DNA of 64,000 nucleotides from assembly GCA_964034945.1 (NCBI GenBank), contig OZ035960.1, positions 23,671,487 to 23,735,486 on the forward strand, written 5' to 3'. This DNA is from Chrysopilus asiliformis. Taxonomy: Eukaryota > Arthropoda > Insecta > Diptera > Rhagionidae. The number at the start of each line of letters is the position of its first letter. Position 1 is the stretch's first letter. Positions 22,950 through 34,869 of the stretch are shown here, piece by piece. Made by a program: the position numbers and the translations under genes. Under the pieces are notes generated by a model. It had not been told where the DNA came from. It made no database searches and worked only from the letters and a program-made list of their open reading frames with translations.

Positions 22950-24400
22950 ATCTTAGTTTTTCGGTAAAACACCGCTTAATCATTTAACGGTGATATAATA
23001 CCTTTCTTACATAACATAACACGGAGAGAAATCGAAATAGGAATATACGAGCGAGTGGACTCTTCTGCAATGATTCTCTAAAATTAGGTAATTACTCCTA
23101 TAATTTTGGGAAAATTTTATATTTTTGGCATGAATACCCCTTTTGTTTGGGAGTCATTACCAAAAACTTTCACTATCTCTTATATTCCTATTTTTTGTCG
23201 GAATATGTCCTATTATTTCTCTCCTTGTATGATGAATACAAGTGGATATAATGTTACAAGTTTTGGTACTAAAACATTTGAAAACTCGAGAACTTATATT
23301 CAAGCAGAAAGTTGAAATTTGGCATTTTTATCAAAAGATAAACTTTTTCTGAAAATGAAATAAATTGAACCATCCCTTCTTCGTTCTCTCATACGAGTGG
23401 AATAGATTTTGGTGATTTTCTCGAAAACGGTTTTTTTCTGAATGCAAAAACCGCGTCAATTATCTCTCTCTTACCAACGGGAGATCCCCATTCTAAGCTC
23501 AATTTTTATACTATTTGTTCTTATACAAGTAGTGGGAGATTTTGTATAAGAAAGTCATGTGCTTTTCACATCAGATATTTTATATTAATATTGTATACTT
23601 ACTACTATCTGAAATTGTAATAATGTATGTAACAAAATATAGCAAATTTCTAGTGATATATTTTTTTTGCCATGCTAACGTATATTACATAGAATGAGTA
23701 CGTGAAGTCCTTGGCAGTTGTGATGGGATGTTTTCGATGAAATATGTTTGTCGTACGTATAAAAACATATTTTTAGTTATAAAAGGGGAAGCATGTCAAG
23801 TTGGAAAATCTCGGATATGACGATATAAGTTTATTCTTTCAACAGCACTAACCGATGACAGAAAAGTAATTTTAAGGAAGTATTTTTTTTTATTTCGTTA
23901 TTATACTTTTATTTTTTGTTTGTCCCTTTTGTCGAAAGATATATTGACTTTATTGGTGAGATATATTGAAAAAGTGTCAAGCAACATACTGTTTTGATAT
24001 TTCATAGTGAGTATCAAATAACTTTTCGGTTTTACAAGAATTTATAATAAAAATCTTAGACGAGAAAATTGTTACGGTGACGCATTTCTTGAAAGATTTC
24101 TCAGAAAAATATTATTTTGAGTATTATATAAATGATACTGGATTTGCTATTATTTGATGTAAAACTATCCCCTTTTTTTTCTTTAGAATATGTTTATGCC
24201 ACAAAAACTCAAAGCAATGTAGTAGAGAGCATCAACTGAATAATTGGAAATTTAAAGTAAAAAATAAATAAAGAAACTTCTCTAAAAACGAGCTTTCATT
24301 AAATTGTGTTATTAGCTTTTTTGTAGTACACGACGCAGGGCGACTCTAGGCACCTAGGAAAATTATTGAAAAATTTGAAAAAAAATGTTTACTTTAAATG
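22950..24400. other. No gene seen
   Basis: AT-rich; the stretch 23440-23560 shares 'attctaagctcaatttt'-like blocks with about 35040-35090, suggesting an old dispersed repeat. No coding evidence. Confidence 0.35.
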
Positions 24401-24435
24401 ATGATAAGTTTAAGACAAGACATCTTAATGTAATA

Positions 24436-24905
24436 AATGAAGAAAACATCGCTGCTGTTGTGGCAAATGTCAACGAAGATCCGAATTTGTCGATTCGCCA
24501 CCGTGCTTAGAAACTTGGGCTTTGTCCGTCGAGTAGGTGAAAATTTTACGTAAAGTTCTTGGTCTGGTGCCTTATAAGATTCAGGTGGTATAGGCATTTT
24601 AGCTACAAGATATTCGCTTGCAAATTTGGCGCAAAATCAACTTGCAGATGACCCTGAATTTTACCGAAAAATTTGGTTCACCGCTTAGGCTCACTTCCAC
24701 AGGAGGTTCTTCGGAAGCCATCACATTCCGAAAAATGCATTGTATGGTGCGAAGTCCATGCCGGCGGTATCATTGGATTTTTTCCTTCAAAAATGCAGTC
24801 GGTCAACGTGTTAACGTCAACGATGAACGCTACAGGGTGATGTTTAGAGACTTTTTGTCCAATTTGACCAATTTGGATGATTCGTTTGGATGTGACGATA
24901 CAAAA
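24436..24905 (+). pseudogene. Decayed mariner-superfamily transposase (same family as the 61-64 kb copies)
   Basis: Protein pieces appear in order but in changing frames. First comes NEENIAAVVANVNEDPNLSI (second helix-turn-helix region), then KFYVKFLVWCLIRFRWY-like remnants of the 'lg..pYKiQ' segment, then DDPEFYRKIWF, the EKCIVWCEVHAGGIIG core strand (near 24737), and FKNAVGQRVNVNDERYRVMF (near 24790). This is the order in mariner-type (IS630-like) transposases, which cut and insert at TA. There are several stops and at least three frameshifts. The first catalytic Asp region (after KIWF) is damaged by a deletion, and the C-terminal third with the 'WPPRSCDLTPLD' box is gone. The longest open stretch (24618-24950) mixes two frames and has no function. 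Confidence 0.7.
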
Positions 24906-25302
24906 ATGATCTCTATTCTCTCTACATTCGAGACCTTCGCAGAATACTAGTCAGGAATGCAATGCTGCACACAAAACAAATAAAGTTATTTTTTTTTGTA
25001 TTTCGACAACATTTTGGAGTGCAACAGCAGCAACAGCAGCCACAGCAACCGTCAACATGACAAGTGCACGGTGGAAAATTCGGGCCGAATTTTAAACTTC
25101 ACTCAACTATTTTGGGTTTAAAACGAATTTTTAAATAATTTGCTGAAAAATCTTCAACCGATAGGTTGAGGTTTTCAATTTTTTTTAAATGTGCCTTTTC
25201 AAACCAACTTAGATGGGAATTTAAACCATATAAGTTGAAAATTTATGCATTTGGTTTAAATTTTAAACTAAAAAGTCAAAATTTTTTAACACGTTGGCTA
25301 CC

Positions 25303-25460
25303 ATGTGAGTCACCGGTGTACACACACTATTGTCATTACCGTCAGTTTCTCAAGTTCCATGGTTAAGTGCAGTCGCTCGTGCGGTACAAAGAGGGTTTTT
25401 TTTGTGGAGCATGGAGTTCGTTTTTGTCTGTATTGATCTTGTGTTCACTGGTGACTCATA
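25303..25460. mobile_element. Possible small MITE, 158 bp
   Basis: Ends ATGTGAGTCACCGGTGTACA and the complement of GTGTTCACTGGTGACTCAT form arms of about 20 bp with three mismatches. No clear target duplication. Confidence 0.5.
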
Positions 25461-25469
25461 AAGTACAGA

Positions 25470-27090
25470 AATGATTTTTGCACGTCTTTCGCTCCGGCCA
25501 AGTGATGGTGAGGGACGCAGTGGGGAGGGAAACCAAAAAGAGCGAACGAAATTTAGATTCACTTGAAATTTTCAGTCGCAAACCGGTTTGAGTCTGGTTC
25601 TTGAGATCTGTTTCGTTTAGTTTTGTTGATGAAACCGGTTTAGCGAATGAAGATGAAGCGAACCGTGTGCACAGGACAGAAAAATGAGGATTGACGTGCC
25701 GCCTCAAAATGAGTCCTAATGTAAACACAGTCTATGAAGAGTTCGAATCTCTCCGGGTAGCACCACGATGTTCCGGCAATTAAAAACTTGTTTTAAAAAA
25801 TGTATGACGAAAGAAAATACTTTAACAAACACCCTGAAAAATGTGACAATTTCTTCCTTGTAAAAATACCTTGCCAATGTTTTCATATTCCCTTCAACGG
25901 GACCTCCCTTTTTTGTTTAAAAATTGAACTTTTTTATAAGTATGAAATTTTAAACTATTTGGTTGAAAAAGGCTTCTGAATTTGTTGTTTTACTTTTTTT
26001 TTTAAACTCAATTTAGAAAATTTGAACTCAATTTAGTTAAGATATATATGTAAACTTAAAAAGTTTAAAAATTCGATGAAAATTTTCAAAATTTTCCACT
26101 ATGTATATTGGTTGTCCACTGTATAGACAAAAGATTGACGAATCTTTAGAAATAGTATTAATGTATATCAGAAAGAAGGTAGGTATTAAAAAAGCAGGTA
26201 ATTGGTCAGAAATCGGAAATGGCAATGGGATTTGAAACGTATATTCATGGAATGACATTTTTCTGCGAATTTTTGATTGACGATTCTTTTTGTCGATTCT
26301 CTTTAGAATAATCAAATATAATTTTGCATTTATTATATAGTACATCATCATGTATAAAATATGGCGCTACTATAGCACTGTTCGCACGTTTGAGCAATTT
26401 CGATGGTATGCACGCCTTGAGATATAATTTCACTTCAAGATTCATTGAATGAGTTTTTAATGGGTGGATTTTAACAACACGACCAGACAAAAAGTAGACA
26501 TGCGGCAACCGCAAAATGGGAAATAAATTTAAAAAAAAAATTCAAGAATCATAATTTTTTTTCTCATCTGGCTATAATTTAAAAACGGTTCGTATGTGTG
26601 TCTGTGCGTTCCGTTGTGGTCGTTTGAATGAATCTCTCTGGCCACAAGAAAACGAAATGAATAACCAACCATAGTCGAGAATAATAAAGAAACCACGGGG
26701 TGCAACTTCCGTTCTCAAAAAGTACGTGCTACTGGCGGCTGCTTTTTCGCCAAGTTTATTGTCCAGGGACAACGAGCCATGTTTTTGATTGCTGAGGTTT
26801 GCGGCGTTGATTGCTTCTATGTTCATCAAATCTTATTGAATTTCTTGCCTCCGGAAAAGATGTTCTTACCCAATACTTAAATTTAGGTTGGAAATTACAT
26901 TTGCATTTAAGCTGACCAGAATTAAAATTGATAACATTTCGAGAACTTTTCTAAAAAAAAACCAAAATCATTTCAAAATCAAAAAAAAAAAAAACGAAAT
27001 GTTTTTTGGAGATCAATACTCGTACGAAAGGTGAGAGGATAAGCATTTTATTGGAAAGGTGTTATTTTTGCGTATTAATTTTGCGTATTA
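25470..27090. other. No gene supported
   Basis: A moderate-GC patch at 25480-25760 and another at 26590-26870 stand out. A minus-strand frame of 85 codons (26572-26829) reads without low-complexity bias but matches nothing I know. It could be part of an untranslated exon or an old repeat. 'aaaccggttt' pairs occur at about 25578 and 25632. Confidence 0.3.
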
Positions 27091-27100
27091 ATAAAAGAAA

Positions 27101-27867
27101 CAGGGATAAGAAAGGTTATCGTAACGTAACGAAATAACGAAAAAAAAGAAATGATTTTCCGGTTTTTTCTTCAAAATAATGTTATAACGTTATAGAAATT
27201 TAATTCCATTACAATGACGAAAAACGCAACGAAAACCGAAAAAAAATCGATTCTTCTCAGTGTAAATCGGACTTAAATTTGCCCAGATTAATTCTATTTC
27301 TGGAGATATGAAAAAGAAAATCTTTTAAGCAACTTTTTTTGGTATCGAAAATATTTTCTTTTTTAGTATCTTCAGAAGTAGAGTGAATCTGGAGGAAGTA
27401 CTTATTTTTGTTGTGTTTTATTTTTATTTTATTTTGTGCAATTAATTTTTATGTCCATGGAAGTGAACTGAATTACTTTGTGATAAACAAACTATTACTA
27501 GTTAGGAATTTTTAAAAATTTTCGGTTTCAATAATATGAACCGCAAGAATAAAAATGAGCATATGCTTATACTCTACTTTTTTGGATCAAATTCTCCATT
27601 TTTTTTTGTGGACAAAAGTCAGAAAATGTTGTACTTCGGAAGCAGGTGTTTATTGCCAAACCTTAAACAAACGTATTTGTCTACTTAAAAACTAGAAACT
27701 AGAAAATTCACCCCAAAAAGTGGGGTATAAGCATATTCTACGGCACAATGTTTAACGTTACAACCTAACGAAATAATTTTTTTTATCGTTATAAAACAAA
27801 ATTTGAATTTCGTTACGCAACGAAATGTATGTATGAAATAACGATTTTTTTTCATTTACCATCCCTG
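27101..27867. mobile_element. hAT-type non-autonomous element related to 1603-2287
   Basis: Ends CAGGGATAAGAAAGG on the left and the complement of CATTTACCATCCCTG on the right. The flanks AAAAGAAA (27093-27100) and AAAACAAA (27868-27875) match at 7 of 8 positions. Near both ends are 'aacgaaataacg' motifs, shared with the element at 1603-2287. The interior is AT-rich and non-coding. Confidence 0.65.
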
Positions 27868-27879
27868 AAAACAAATGTA

Positions 27880-29920
27880 TTTTTTACAATTGATGTCTTA
27901 TATACAAATAAAGTTGATCGTTAATAATTCGCAATTGAAATTTAAATTTTTAATGACATAAAAAAAGCTTTCTTTCTGCAAAAGAAAAAAAAAAACATTG
28001 AAAAATGGGCTCAAAATTTGAAAAGGATTGCACATTTACAAGATGTATGTATAATATGCTGAATGTTATTGAGTGAAGTAGCTATCTAGATTTGAAGGCT
28101 GTTTGGAATTATTCACAACATACCATTTATATCTTTTGCTGGTGCGTTCATTCTAACCTCATCTCTTGAAAGTGTCTGAAGCACATGCCTGAAGAATTAT
28201 TCTCTGTATATCTTCGTATAGAGGAGCTCTGCTCATCTGAAAGGCCTTCTGCTCATTTTAAATCGTGACAGAAATATAAGGAAGCCATAAGAAGAATGAA
28301 TGAAAAAAAAGAAGCTGAAATTGAAATTTTACTTCACAGGTCGGCAAGCAAGCACCATGCCATCAAATTTGATGGGGCTGAATGCTATCGTAACTCACCC
28401 GTCATCGACCATTGCCAGGCCAGGTATACCAAACACCTTACCTACACTTTAATTCCTATATATTTAATGTTACCTGGTCTGGCTTGACGGTTCACCGGAT
28501 GGTAAAATTCTGGTATCTTATGTGCATATCTACGTATGTACATTGTACATCTATATAATAAACTCTAGCGCTTCCTGCCTATACCGAATCCCTGACAGTG
28601 ATCCTCCTGGTTTCCTCCACTTAAAGTTTGGTATTCTGTTGTGGTCATATATGGATACGAATTTTTTCATAGCTACAACATTGTATGGCCATATAGTTAC
28701 CACTACCTTCTGGTACCTCGCATAAAAACCGTCGCGTTTGAATGAATTTCACTCATAAGAATTTCTGTGCCTTAGCTTTAGGCGGTTTACTTTATTGCAA
28801 AGGCAAAGGTATCATCATTATTGTTGGACTTGGACCTCTTCTTGTGTGCCGAATGGATCTTTTTCGTTTTGGTTTCGCTTAGTATCGCTCAGCTCAGCTC
28901 AGCACCAGATGACATGTCATTCCGGTTGTAATGTGAATTGCTTCTTCATTTCGTCTGTCTACTCGACCGTCGAAATCTTTCCTTCATCTTTCCTGTACTA
29001 CCATCGTTATTGTACTGGAACAAACAGACATATGCGAAGCCCAACTCCTCATAAATCCGCGTACTTATGTATATGGACCCAGATAAATCTACCTTATTCG
29101 TAGACATTATAGTCTCAATTTAAAATCTCAAGTTTTTTTTTTGTCGCGGTATCTTTTATAACGTACAATGCGTTCATATAATATGTTGTTGTAATTATAT
29201 TACGAAGAGAGACGTGGAGAAGAGAGACGTGTAGTAAACTACATATTAAAGAGATTGAAAGGATATCGTTGAACCAAAGAATTTAAAGTCTCGCAAGTTA
29301 GAAGGAAGGAAAAGCAGAAGCAGATGTTCTTGGAATTTTAATTTCTAATTTGAAAGCATAATTTTTGCCGTAGACTGCAAGTTCAAGGTGAAACTAAATT
29401 GAATTTTATCGCTATTTTTATATAGGCTGTCATTCACGTATAACATTTTTTAGATGCTATCAAGTCTATATAATAAACATTATGAATTAATCAGTTTCAA
29501 TTGAAATTAGAAGGTTTTTTTTTTAATTTATACCTATTGTTAATCTAAGAACAATAAGATGATGATTTGAAATGTTTTTCGATTAATTATGTACATTTAT
29601 GCTAAAAGTTTTTTTTTTAATAATAGCAAATTAAGACCTTCTTGAGACCTCCATTTCAATACGCTTGTTGCACATCACCTTCTGTAAAATTCGAACGATT
29701 AGTTGTCCGAAATTAACAAATAAAGTGGCATTTTGCTTCTTACGGGGCTTTTTTTTAAAAAAAAACATGCGAATTTTTCACACCCTAAATTGAAAATAAA
29801 TATATTCATATGTTTTTAAAATGTAGCAAGGGGCGGGCCATAGGCTGATTGCTTTTTAAATTACGTGTTTTTTTTACAAATGTCAACATTAACATGCTCG
29901 AAATATCGATAGATTTTTAG
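27880..29920. other. No gene seen
   Basis: A patch at about 28370-28500 has a 'gccaggccaggta/tacctggtctggc' inverted pair, perhaps a small element. Moderate-GC sequence at 28760-29060 carries short frames without recognisable domains. Remaining sequence is AT-rich. Confidence 0.35.
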
Positions 29921-30267
29921 TGTCAAATCTCTATGGTTCGAAATGAATCGATTTATGCTTGAACAACGTTTTTTACAAGTGCTGTGTTGGCGAAACCGCT
30001 GTCTCAGCACGATAACGCTCGGCCACATGCAGTCAATGTCCTTAAAACCTACCTGGAAAGACTGAATTTGGACGTACTACCCCACCCGTCGTATTCTCCA
30101 GACATCGCCCCTTTTGACTACCACTTTTTCCGATCGAGCAGCACTTCCGTTCTTACGGAGAGGCGAAAAATTGGATCGATTTGTGGATTGCCTCAAGAGG
30201 CGAGCAGTTTTTTCAACGCGGAATCCGTATGCTGCCAGAAAGTTGGGAAAAAATTGTGGCTAGTGAT

Positions 30268-31033
30268 TAGGGATGCAACATCGTTAATATAACCTCGATA
30301 TATCGAAAATCGATGTTTTTTTAAGGCGACATCGATGTCATGTTTCTCCGATGTTTTGAAAAAGTTAAATTTAAAAACTATTTTTTTTAAAATATCGGCA
30401 TATCTTCATAACGGCTTGAGATACGGAATTCTAGTAAAAGACATAAATGTAGCAAATTTTATTGTCTCCAAGTTTTGTAACACCTAAGACTACTGGAAAA
30501 TGGTTAGTTTCGGAATAAATCGCAAAAAACGAAATCGTAGTTTTTAAAAAGCCGCCGTTTTGGTTACTTCCGGTTAACGGATTTCCACATCAGGACCAAA
30601 CTTCTCTGTAACAGACGGACAGACGGACGGACATGCAAAAGACAGACGGATAGACGGACAGACGGACAGACGGACGGACATGCAAAATTCAATTTTTTTT
30701 ATCATTCTAAACACACTGGTGTAATTTTTGTGTGTGATGACGGGATCTTGGCGTTACAAACGGTAAAGCAAAGGTAATATACCCTTTGGTTTCACCATAC
30801 GGGTATAAAAAAATCTTTAAGTAGAGTGGCTATATTAAATCTATCTAAAAACTAGTCCCTCTAGTCCTAAAATTGGTGTCTCTACTAATTTTGTGAAGAG
30901 TAATGTTCTAACATCGTGGATAACAACATCGATACCTCGATATATCTGCCTGTTCAACATCGAGGTTAAAACTCGATATTTTTCAACGATACCTCGATGT
31001 TTTGCAAACATCGAGGTATCGTTGGCATCCCTA
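30268..31033. mobile_element. hAT-type element inserted in the mariner pseudogene
   Basis: The ends TAGGGATGCAAC and the complement of GTTGGCATCCCTA form inverted repeats. The 8-bp duplication CTAGTGAT flanks it exactly (30260-30267 and 31034-31041), with T at position 2 and A at position 7. The termini carry many 'acctcgat/atcgaggt' motifs in both orientations (for example 30290-30330 and 30928-31022), possibly transposase binding sites. The DINE-like piece at 30370-30813 lies inside, so the order of events is mariner, then hAT, then DINE-like. Confidence 0.85.
30370..30813 (-). mobile_element. DINE-like chimeric copy nested in the hAT element
   Basis: 30370-30620 follows subfamily 3 ('cttgagatacgga', 'ctccaagttttgta', 'aaatcgcaaaaaacgaaat', 'gccgccgttttggttact'). 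A GACGGACAGACGGACGGACA tract follows, and 30690-30813 follows subfamily 1 ('acactggtgtaat', 'gatgacgggatcttggcg', 'accctttggtttcaccatac', 'gggtataaaa'). The switch happens at the microsatellite, suggesting recombination or template switching there. Confidence 0.65.
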
Positions 31034-31199
31034 CTAGTGATGGACAATATTTTGAAGAATAAATTTAAAAAAAGCCACAAATTTTGAAAAAAATGGCGGT
31101 TTTCCATTTGCACTTCCAATAGTTATATTTAACTTTTTCATTGTAAGCTTATATAATAAATAATATAAAAATTAATAATAAATAAATAATAAAAAATAA

Positions 31200-31645
31200 T
31201 AATAATAAGAAATCGCACAAAACTATTTCATTTGTATGAAAAGAAATGGTCCAATTGAAATTTGAAGTATGGAAAAGTTTTGTAAAATCTTATTTTAAAT
31301 ACATTTTGTCTATAATGTTTTTGATAAGATTAACCGTTTTCGGGAAAATTGCAAAAAAACTGTATCGTTTGTATGGGGTAGGGGGAAAGGAACGGTCCCA
31401 TTTTACCCATTTAAGAACTTAGAAAACTACGATTTTCGTGCAACTCATTCACAAAAAATTTCAAGTCGCTATCTCGACGCGTTCTCGAGTTATATAAGAT
31501 AAGTACAATGGACAGACAGACAAACTGACAGGCAGATGCACGGACCATCCTCATAATTTAGCTTGAATCGGATTTCGCACTGCCTCCGTTTTTTATTCGG
31601 TCTCCGTCATAAATGTAATACTTTACCTCTATAGGAGAGGAAAGT
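31200..31645 (-). mobile_element. DINE/Helitron-like element, subfamily 2 variant
   Basis: Two diverged tandem units ('aactatttcatttgtatg', 'taaccgttttcgggaaaatt', 'ctgtatcgtttgtatgggg'), then 'catttaagaacttag', 'tttcaagtcgctatctcgac' and a GACAGACAGACAAACTGACAG tract shortened relative to other copies. The end 'ggagaggaaagtaaaa' differs from the TATACCC end of subfamily 1. An AAT-rich run precedes it (31150-31210). Confidence 0.5.
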
Positions 31646-31649
31646 AAAA

Positions 31650-33830
31650 ATTATATTATTCAAGAGGAAAATTTTTTTGTAATTATGTTCTTGAATAATT
31701 CGCCTTTCAATAATGAATTCATTAATACAAAAGTTTTCGAAATTTCTACTAGCAATGGGATTCATTTTGTGAATTTCCATTTGTAGTTTTCAAGACATTC
31801 AGAAAAAATGTTAAAATCTTTTCAGTGAAGCCAGTGAGAAAACCATTTATAAACTGTAGTTTTCTCCTTAATTTCTACCCTCTAATGCAAAAACATAATG
31901 TATAGACATCCTTTTAACTATTGGTATATACCATATTTTCAGTTTTCTCTGAAGAACTCTGTATCATGAGAACGAAAAACGAACAACTCAGAGTACGACT
32001 AATGGAAAATCACGAAAAATAACATTGGAATCATAGGTTTTTTGTGATTTCCTGAATCCATTCGCTATACAAAACCGCATCTTTACGGGTTCATGCACAC
32101 GCTAATGAACGTTGAAGAAATATACTCTTATTTGAACCAAACATTTTTCTGTATGCATTTATACTAAAAAACAAAAACCGTGTATGGATGCTATAGAAAT
32201 AAATTGTTTTAATAGACTGCAGTAAAAGTTGAAATTTACCATTAACCAGAATTGATGTTCATTGATGAATAGCATTATGAGTTTTTTGAGGATTTACAAT
32301 CAATTTGAAGTTAAAATATCGATAAATGTAATAAATTATAGTTCGGTTAACATGAAATCTAATTCTCATTAATTAAAGATTTGTTAAAGAACCTGTAAGG
32401 TATTTGAAGATTATGCAACAAATAGAATATGCAGATACTCTTCAATTGACATCGTATTATCGATTTTCAGTGTCAGCGTAGGACAGATTTCATATCGCCA
32501 AGAGTAAAGAATGATTCTCCGAAAATAAAAAGCTAATCAGACATGGGGGATGACGAAGCCTCAATACAGCTAAAGCCAATGTAGCAAAAGCATTTAAAAT
32601 CCTATGTAGGTATTCACCATTGAAATTGTATATCATTACGACCAGGTAGAAGCAAAATGAAAGGTAAATGGAAACATCAGTAACAGATTCGGAGCATCAG
32701 CACAAACTAATTACAAAACGGAAATTATCAAGACGAAAAGAACAACCGATTTCCAAAACAAAAAACTCTTTTTGTTACGTTTATTCGTTACGGTAGGAAA
32801 ATGGTACATTCTTGTAAAGACTACCAAACCAATTCGTAGCAATGCTCCACTGCTACGGCTAATGTTGTTTTGGGTATCACTCTATGTCCGATATATAGAT
32901 ATATGAATAAATATACGAATAGTGTATTAGTTACCTTATTCCTTTTTATACATTAAATATACATACCAGTATATAGACATACAGATATAATATGAAAGTT
33001 GTGCAAAGCAGATGCTGATGTACTTATTGAAAATTGTAGCCCTGTGCTAGTACCACAAACCTTAATAGTAACAGTGAAATGTGTTGAAAAAAAATTAGGT
33101 ACGTTCAAGTTGGAAACGGTTACGTTCATTAAGTCCAAAACTCATCGGTTTCTTTTGCTATTTCACTGGGGGCTCCTTAAACAGACCCCATCGACGGGGC
33201 ATTCACTAAAAACACTATGGCCGAGCCCGTTTTTGTTTCAAATTCAGATAAAAGAATCTTTTTTAGGTGAAATGAAAAGAAAAGAAAATTTGAAAAAAAA
33301 ATAACACAAGTAAAACGAAAAAGTGCCACGAAGGAGAGTTCTTTCTTAAAAATAACCCGTAGTCACATCAATCCATCAGACCGTAACAGAAATTGTTCAA
33401 GCATTGAAAATAAAAAGACAAAACGAAACACCAAAATCAATCTCATCTTAACAATTTAATATATCAACAGCATAACGAATCGAACTAAGGTTAACGATGC
33501 GTAGATGCACTACAACTTTTTATTGTAACTAATTTTCCAACATATCGACTAGTCTTTTTTTAAAAAAAACTATATATACAATAACAAAATTTCTAACATT
33601 ATCAACATGTAAGTTGTTTATTGCCCAATTCTATCAGGATTTAATTTTTGAGGTAAATACAGAATGACAAATTTCGAGAGAAGCAAATATTATTAAAAAT
33701 ATTAACCAATGCACCTTAAGCGACGACATATTGAATAACAAATTACGCATTTATATTTACATCAATCCATGGGCGCGTACGTAAGGGCAAGGTAGGCCGA
33801 GCCCTCTTTTTGAATTCAAAACAAAAGAAA
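31650..33830. other. No gene seen
   Basis: AT-rich. Segments 33205-33245 and 33785-33830 share 'ggccgagccc' followed by a T-rich stretch and 'ttcaaa', a short dispersed motif. Overlapping frames near 33000-33300 have no recognisable domain. Confidence 0.35.
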
Positions 33831-33834
33831 ACCT

Positions 33835-34245
33835 ACAATTGCCAGGGGGTGATCGTCAAATACTCTATATGATGACAGACAAAATTTTTATTTAAAAAAT
33901 CCATTTGTATAGGCAAGGGGGAAAGGATTGGTTCGATTACATTTTGATGTACTATGTAAAATCATATTCTAAACAGAGTTTACATTCATCAACAGGACTC
34001 ACCGTTTTCAAGAAAATAAAAAAGATCGGGGAGGGGAAAAGGAGTAGTCCAACTGGATTTTGATGTATAGATAACTTATGTGAAATCATATTCTAAACAT
34101 ATTTTATCTTCATAAATTTTTCGATATGATGCACAGTTTTCGAGAAAATAGGTGGTCCGATTGGATTTTGATGTATGGATGAGTTATGTAAAATCGTATT
34201 CTAAACGCTTTTGACCGATATGAGTTTTTCAATATGACTCTAGAT
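33835..34245 (-). mobile_element. DINE/Helitron-like element, subfamily 2, three tandem units
   Basis: Begins with the hairpin-bearing 3' terminus ('cctacaattgccaggggg', 'gatcgtcaaatactctat') and continues with three units repeating 'ttttgatgta', 'atgtaaaatcatattctaaac' in part, and 'gttttc.agaaaata' (about 33940, 34055, 34150). The 5' half is missing and a pogo-type terminus begins 55 bp later. Confidence 0.6.
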
Positions 34246-34300
34246 AAGAACTAGACGAGTACGTGTTTCTTTGTCCAAAAATTAAAATCAACCTTTGGTA

Positions 34301-34820
34301 CAGTAATCCCTCGAACTGCGCGGTTACAGAACAAACGTACAGTAATCCCTCGAACTGCGCGGTTTCAGACTGCGCGGTTTCGCAACTACGCGGTTAAGTT
34401 TTTAATACCAAAATTTCGAACTGCGCGGTAAAAATTTCGCAGCTGCGCGGTTTTTTATAATTCCCGTATAAAAAACATGTTCTGAACATATATTTTGGTG
34501 AATCCCCGACAAGAAGGAATCAGCTGGTAATTTGGTATCTTCTTACATATTTGGTAATTTCGTGCTTATATTAGTGTTTATATTTAGTGGAAATTGGGAC
34601 ATTAGGTAAGACAATTGGTGGGGACGAATTTGAAGACTTAGAGTCAGAAGATATCATGGAAGTCCTTGCAAGCAGTGAAGAAAATATGACTGCTGACGAT
34701 ATTTTGACACAGTTCGGCGATAATTATAGCGACGAAAATGATGAAAGTGAAGTTATAGATATTATAAGAAAGAAAAACCTTACGACAAATTTTTTAATGC
34801 TTGGTAGTCAACTTTAATAA
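34301..34820 (+). mobile_element. pogo/Tigger-type DNA transposon remnant
   Basis: The terminus CAGTAATCCCTCGAACTGCG occurs at 34301 and again at 34340, with CTGCGCGGTTTC-type motifs repeated five or six times up to about 34452. CAGT-starting, iterated GCGG-rich ends are usual for pogo/Tigger elements. A C-terminal transposase-like frame follows (34587-34817). No matching right terminus was found, so the element is truncated or its end has decayed; the middle is deleted because only the last part of the gene remains. Confidence 0.6.
34587..34817 (+). pseudogene. C-terminal fragment of a pogo/Tigger-type transposase
   Basis: Open for 76 codons without an ATG start, hence a fragment. It reads IGGDEFEDLESEDIMEVL, then ASSEENMTADDILTQF, then an acidic DENDESEVIDI stretch. 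Tigger/jerky-type transposases end in this way, with an acidic tail containing 'F.D....DI.ELL.S..E.LT..DL.EL'. The catalytic core (DDE/D domain) and the CENP-B-like DNA-binding domain are not present. The adjacent CAGTAATCCC terminus makes the assignment more likely. It cannot be active. An unrelated acidic protein is possible but less likely given the context. Confidence 0.55.
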
Positions 34821-34869
34821 GAAGCTCTTAATATGGACCCTGATATGGAGCGTGCCTTAAAATTTCGGT

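Larger units (their letters stand above)
29980..31062 (+). pseudogene. Mariner (DD34D) transposase C-terminal half, split by a hAT-type insertion
   Basis: The frame from about 29984 reads QHDNARPHAVNVLKTYLE, then VLPHPSYSPDIAPFDYHFF. The Asp of HDNARPH (codon 30011-30013) and the Asp of PFDYHFF (30116-30118) are separated by exactly 34 residues, the hallmark of mariner DD34D transposases. After HFFRS a single frameshift occurs; the other frame goes on with ERRKI-region residues equivalent to 'W.....ASRGEQFFQRGIRMLPESWEKIVASD'. The coding sequence is broken at 30267 by the element 30268-31033 and resumes at 31042 with GQYFEE and a stop (31060-31062), giving the usual mariner ending 'ASDG.YFE'. 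The N-terminal half, with the DNA-binding region and the first catalytic Asp, is missing. The protein in life would be a nuclear cut-and-paste enzyme using TA sites; this copy is dead. Confidence 0.85.

Noticed and set aside
25736..25768. tRNA-like 3' end (gagttcgaatctc followed by ccgggtagcacca)
   Set aside because: It resembles a T-arm plus acceptor end, but the T-stem has a mismatch and no matching acceptor 5' strand, D-arm or anticodon arm is found in the 75 bases upstream.
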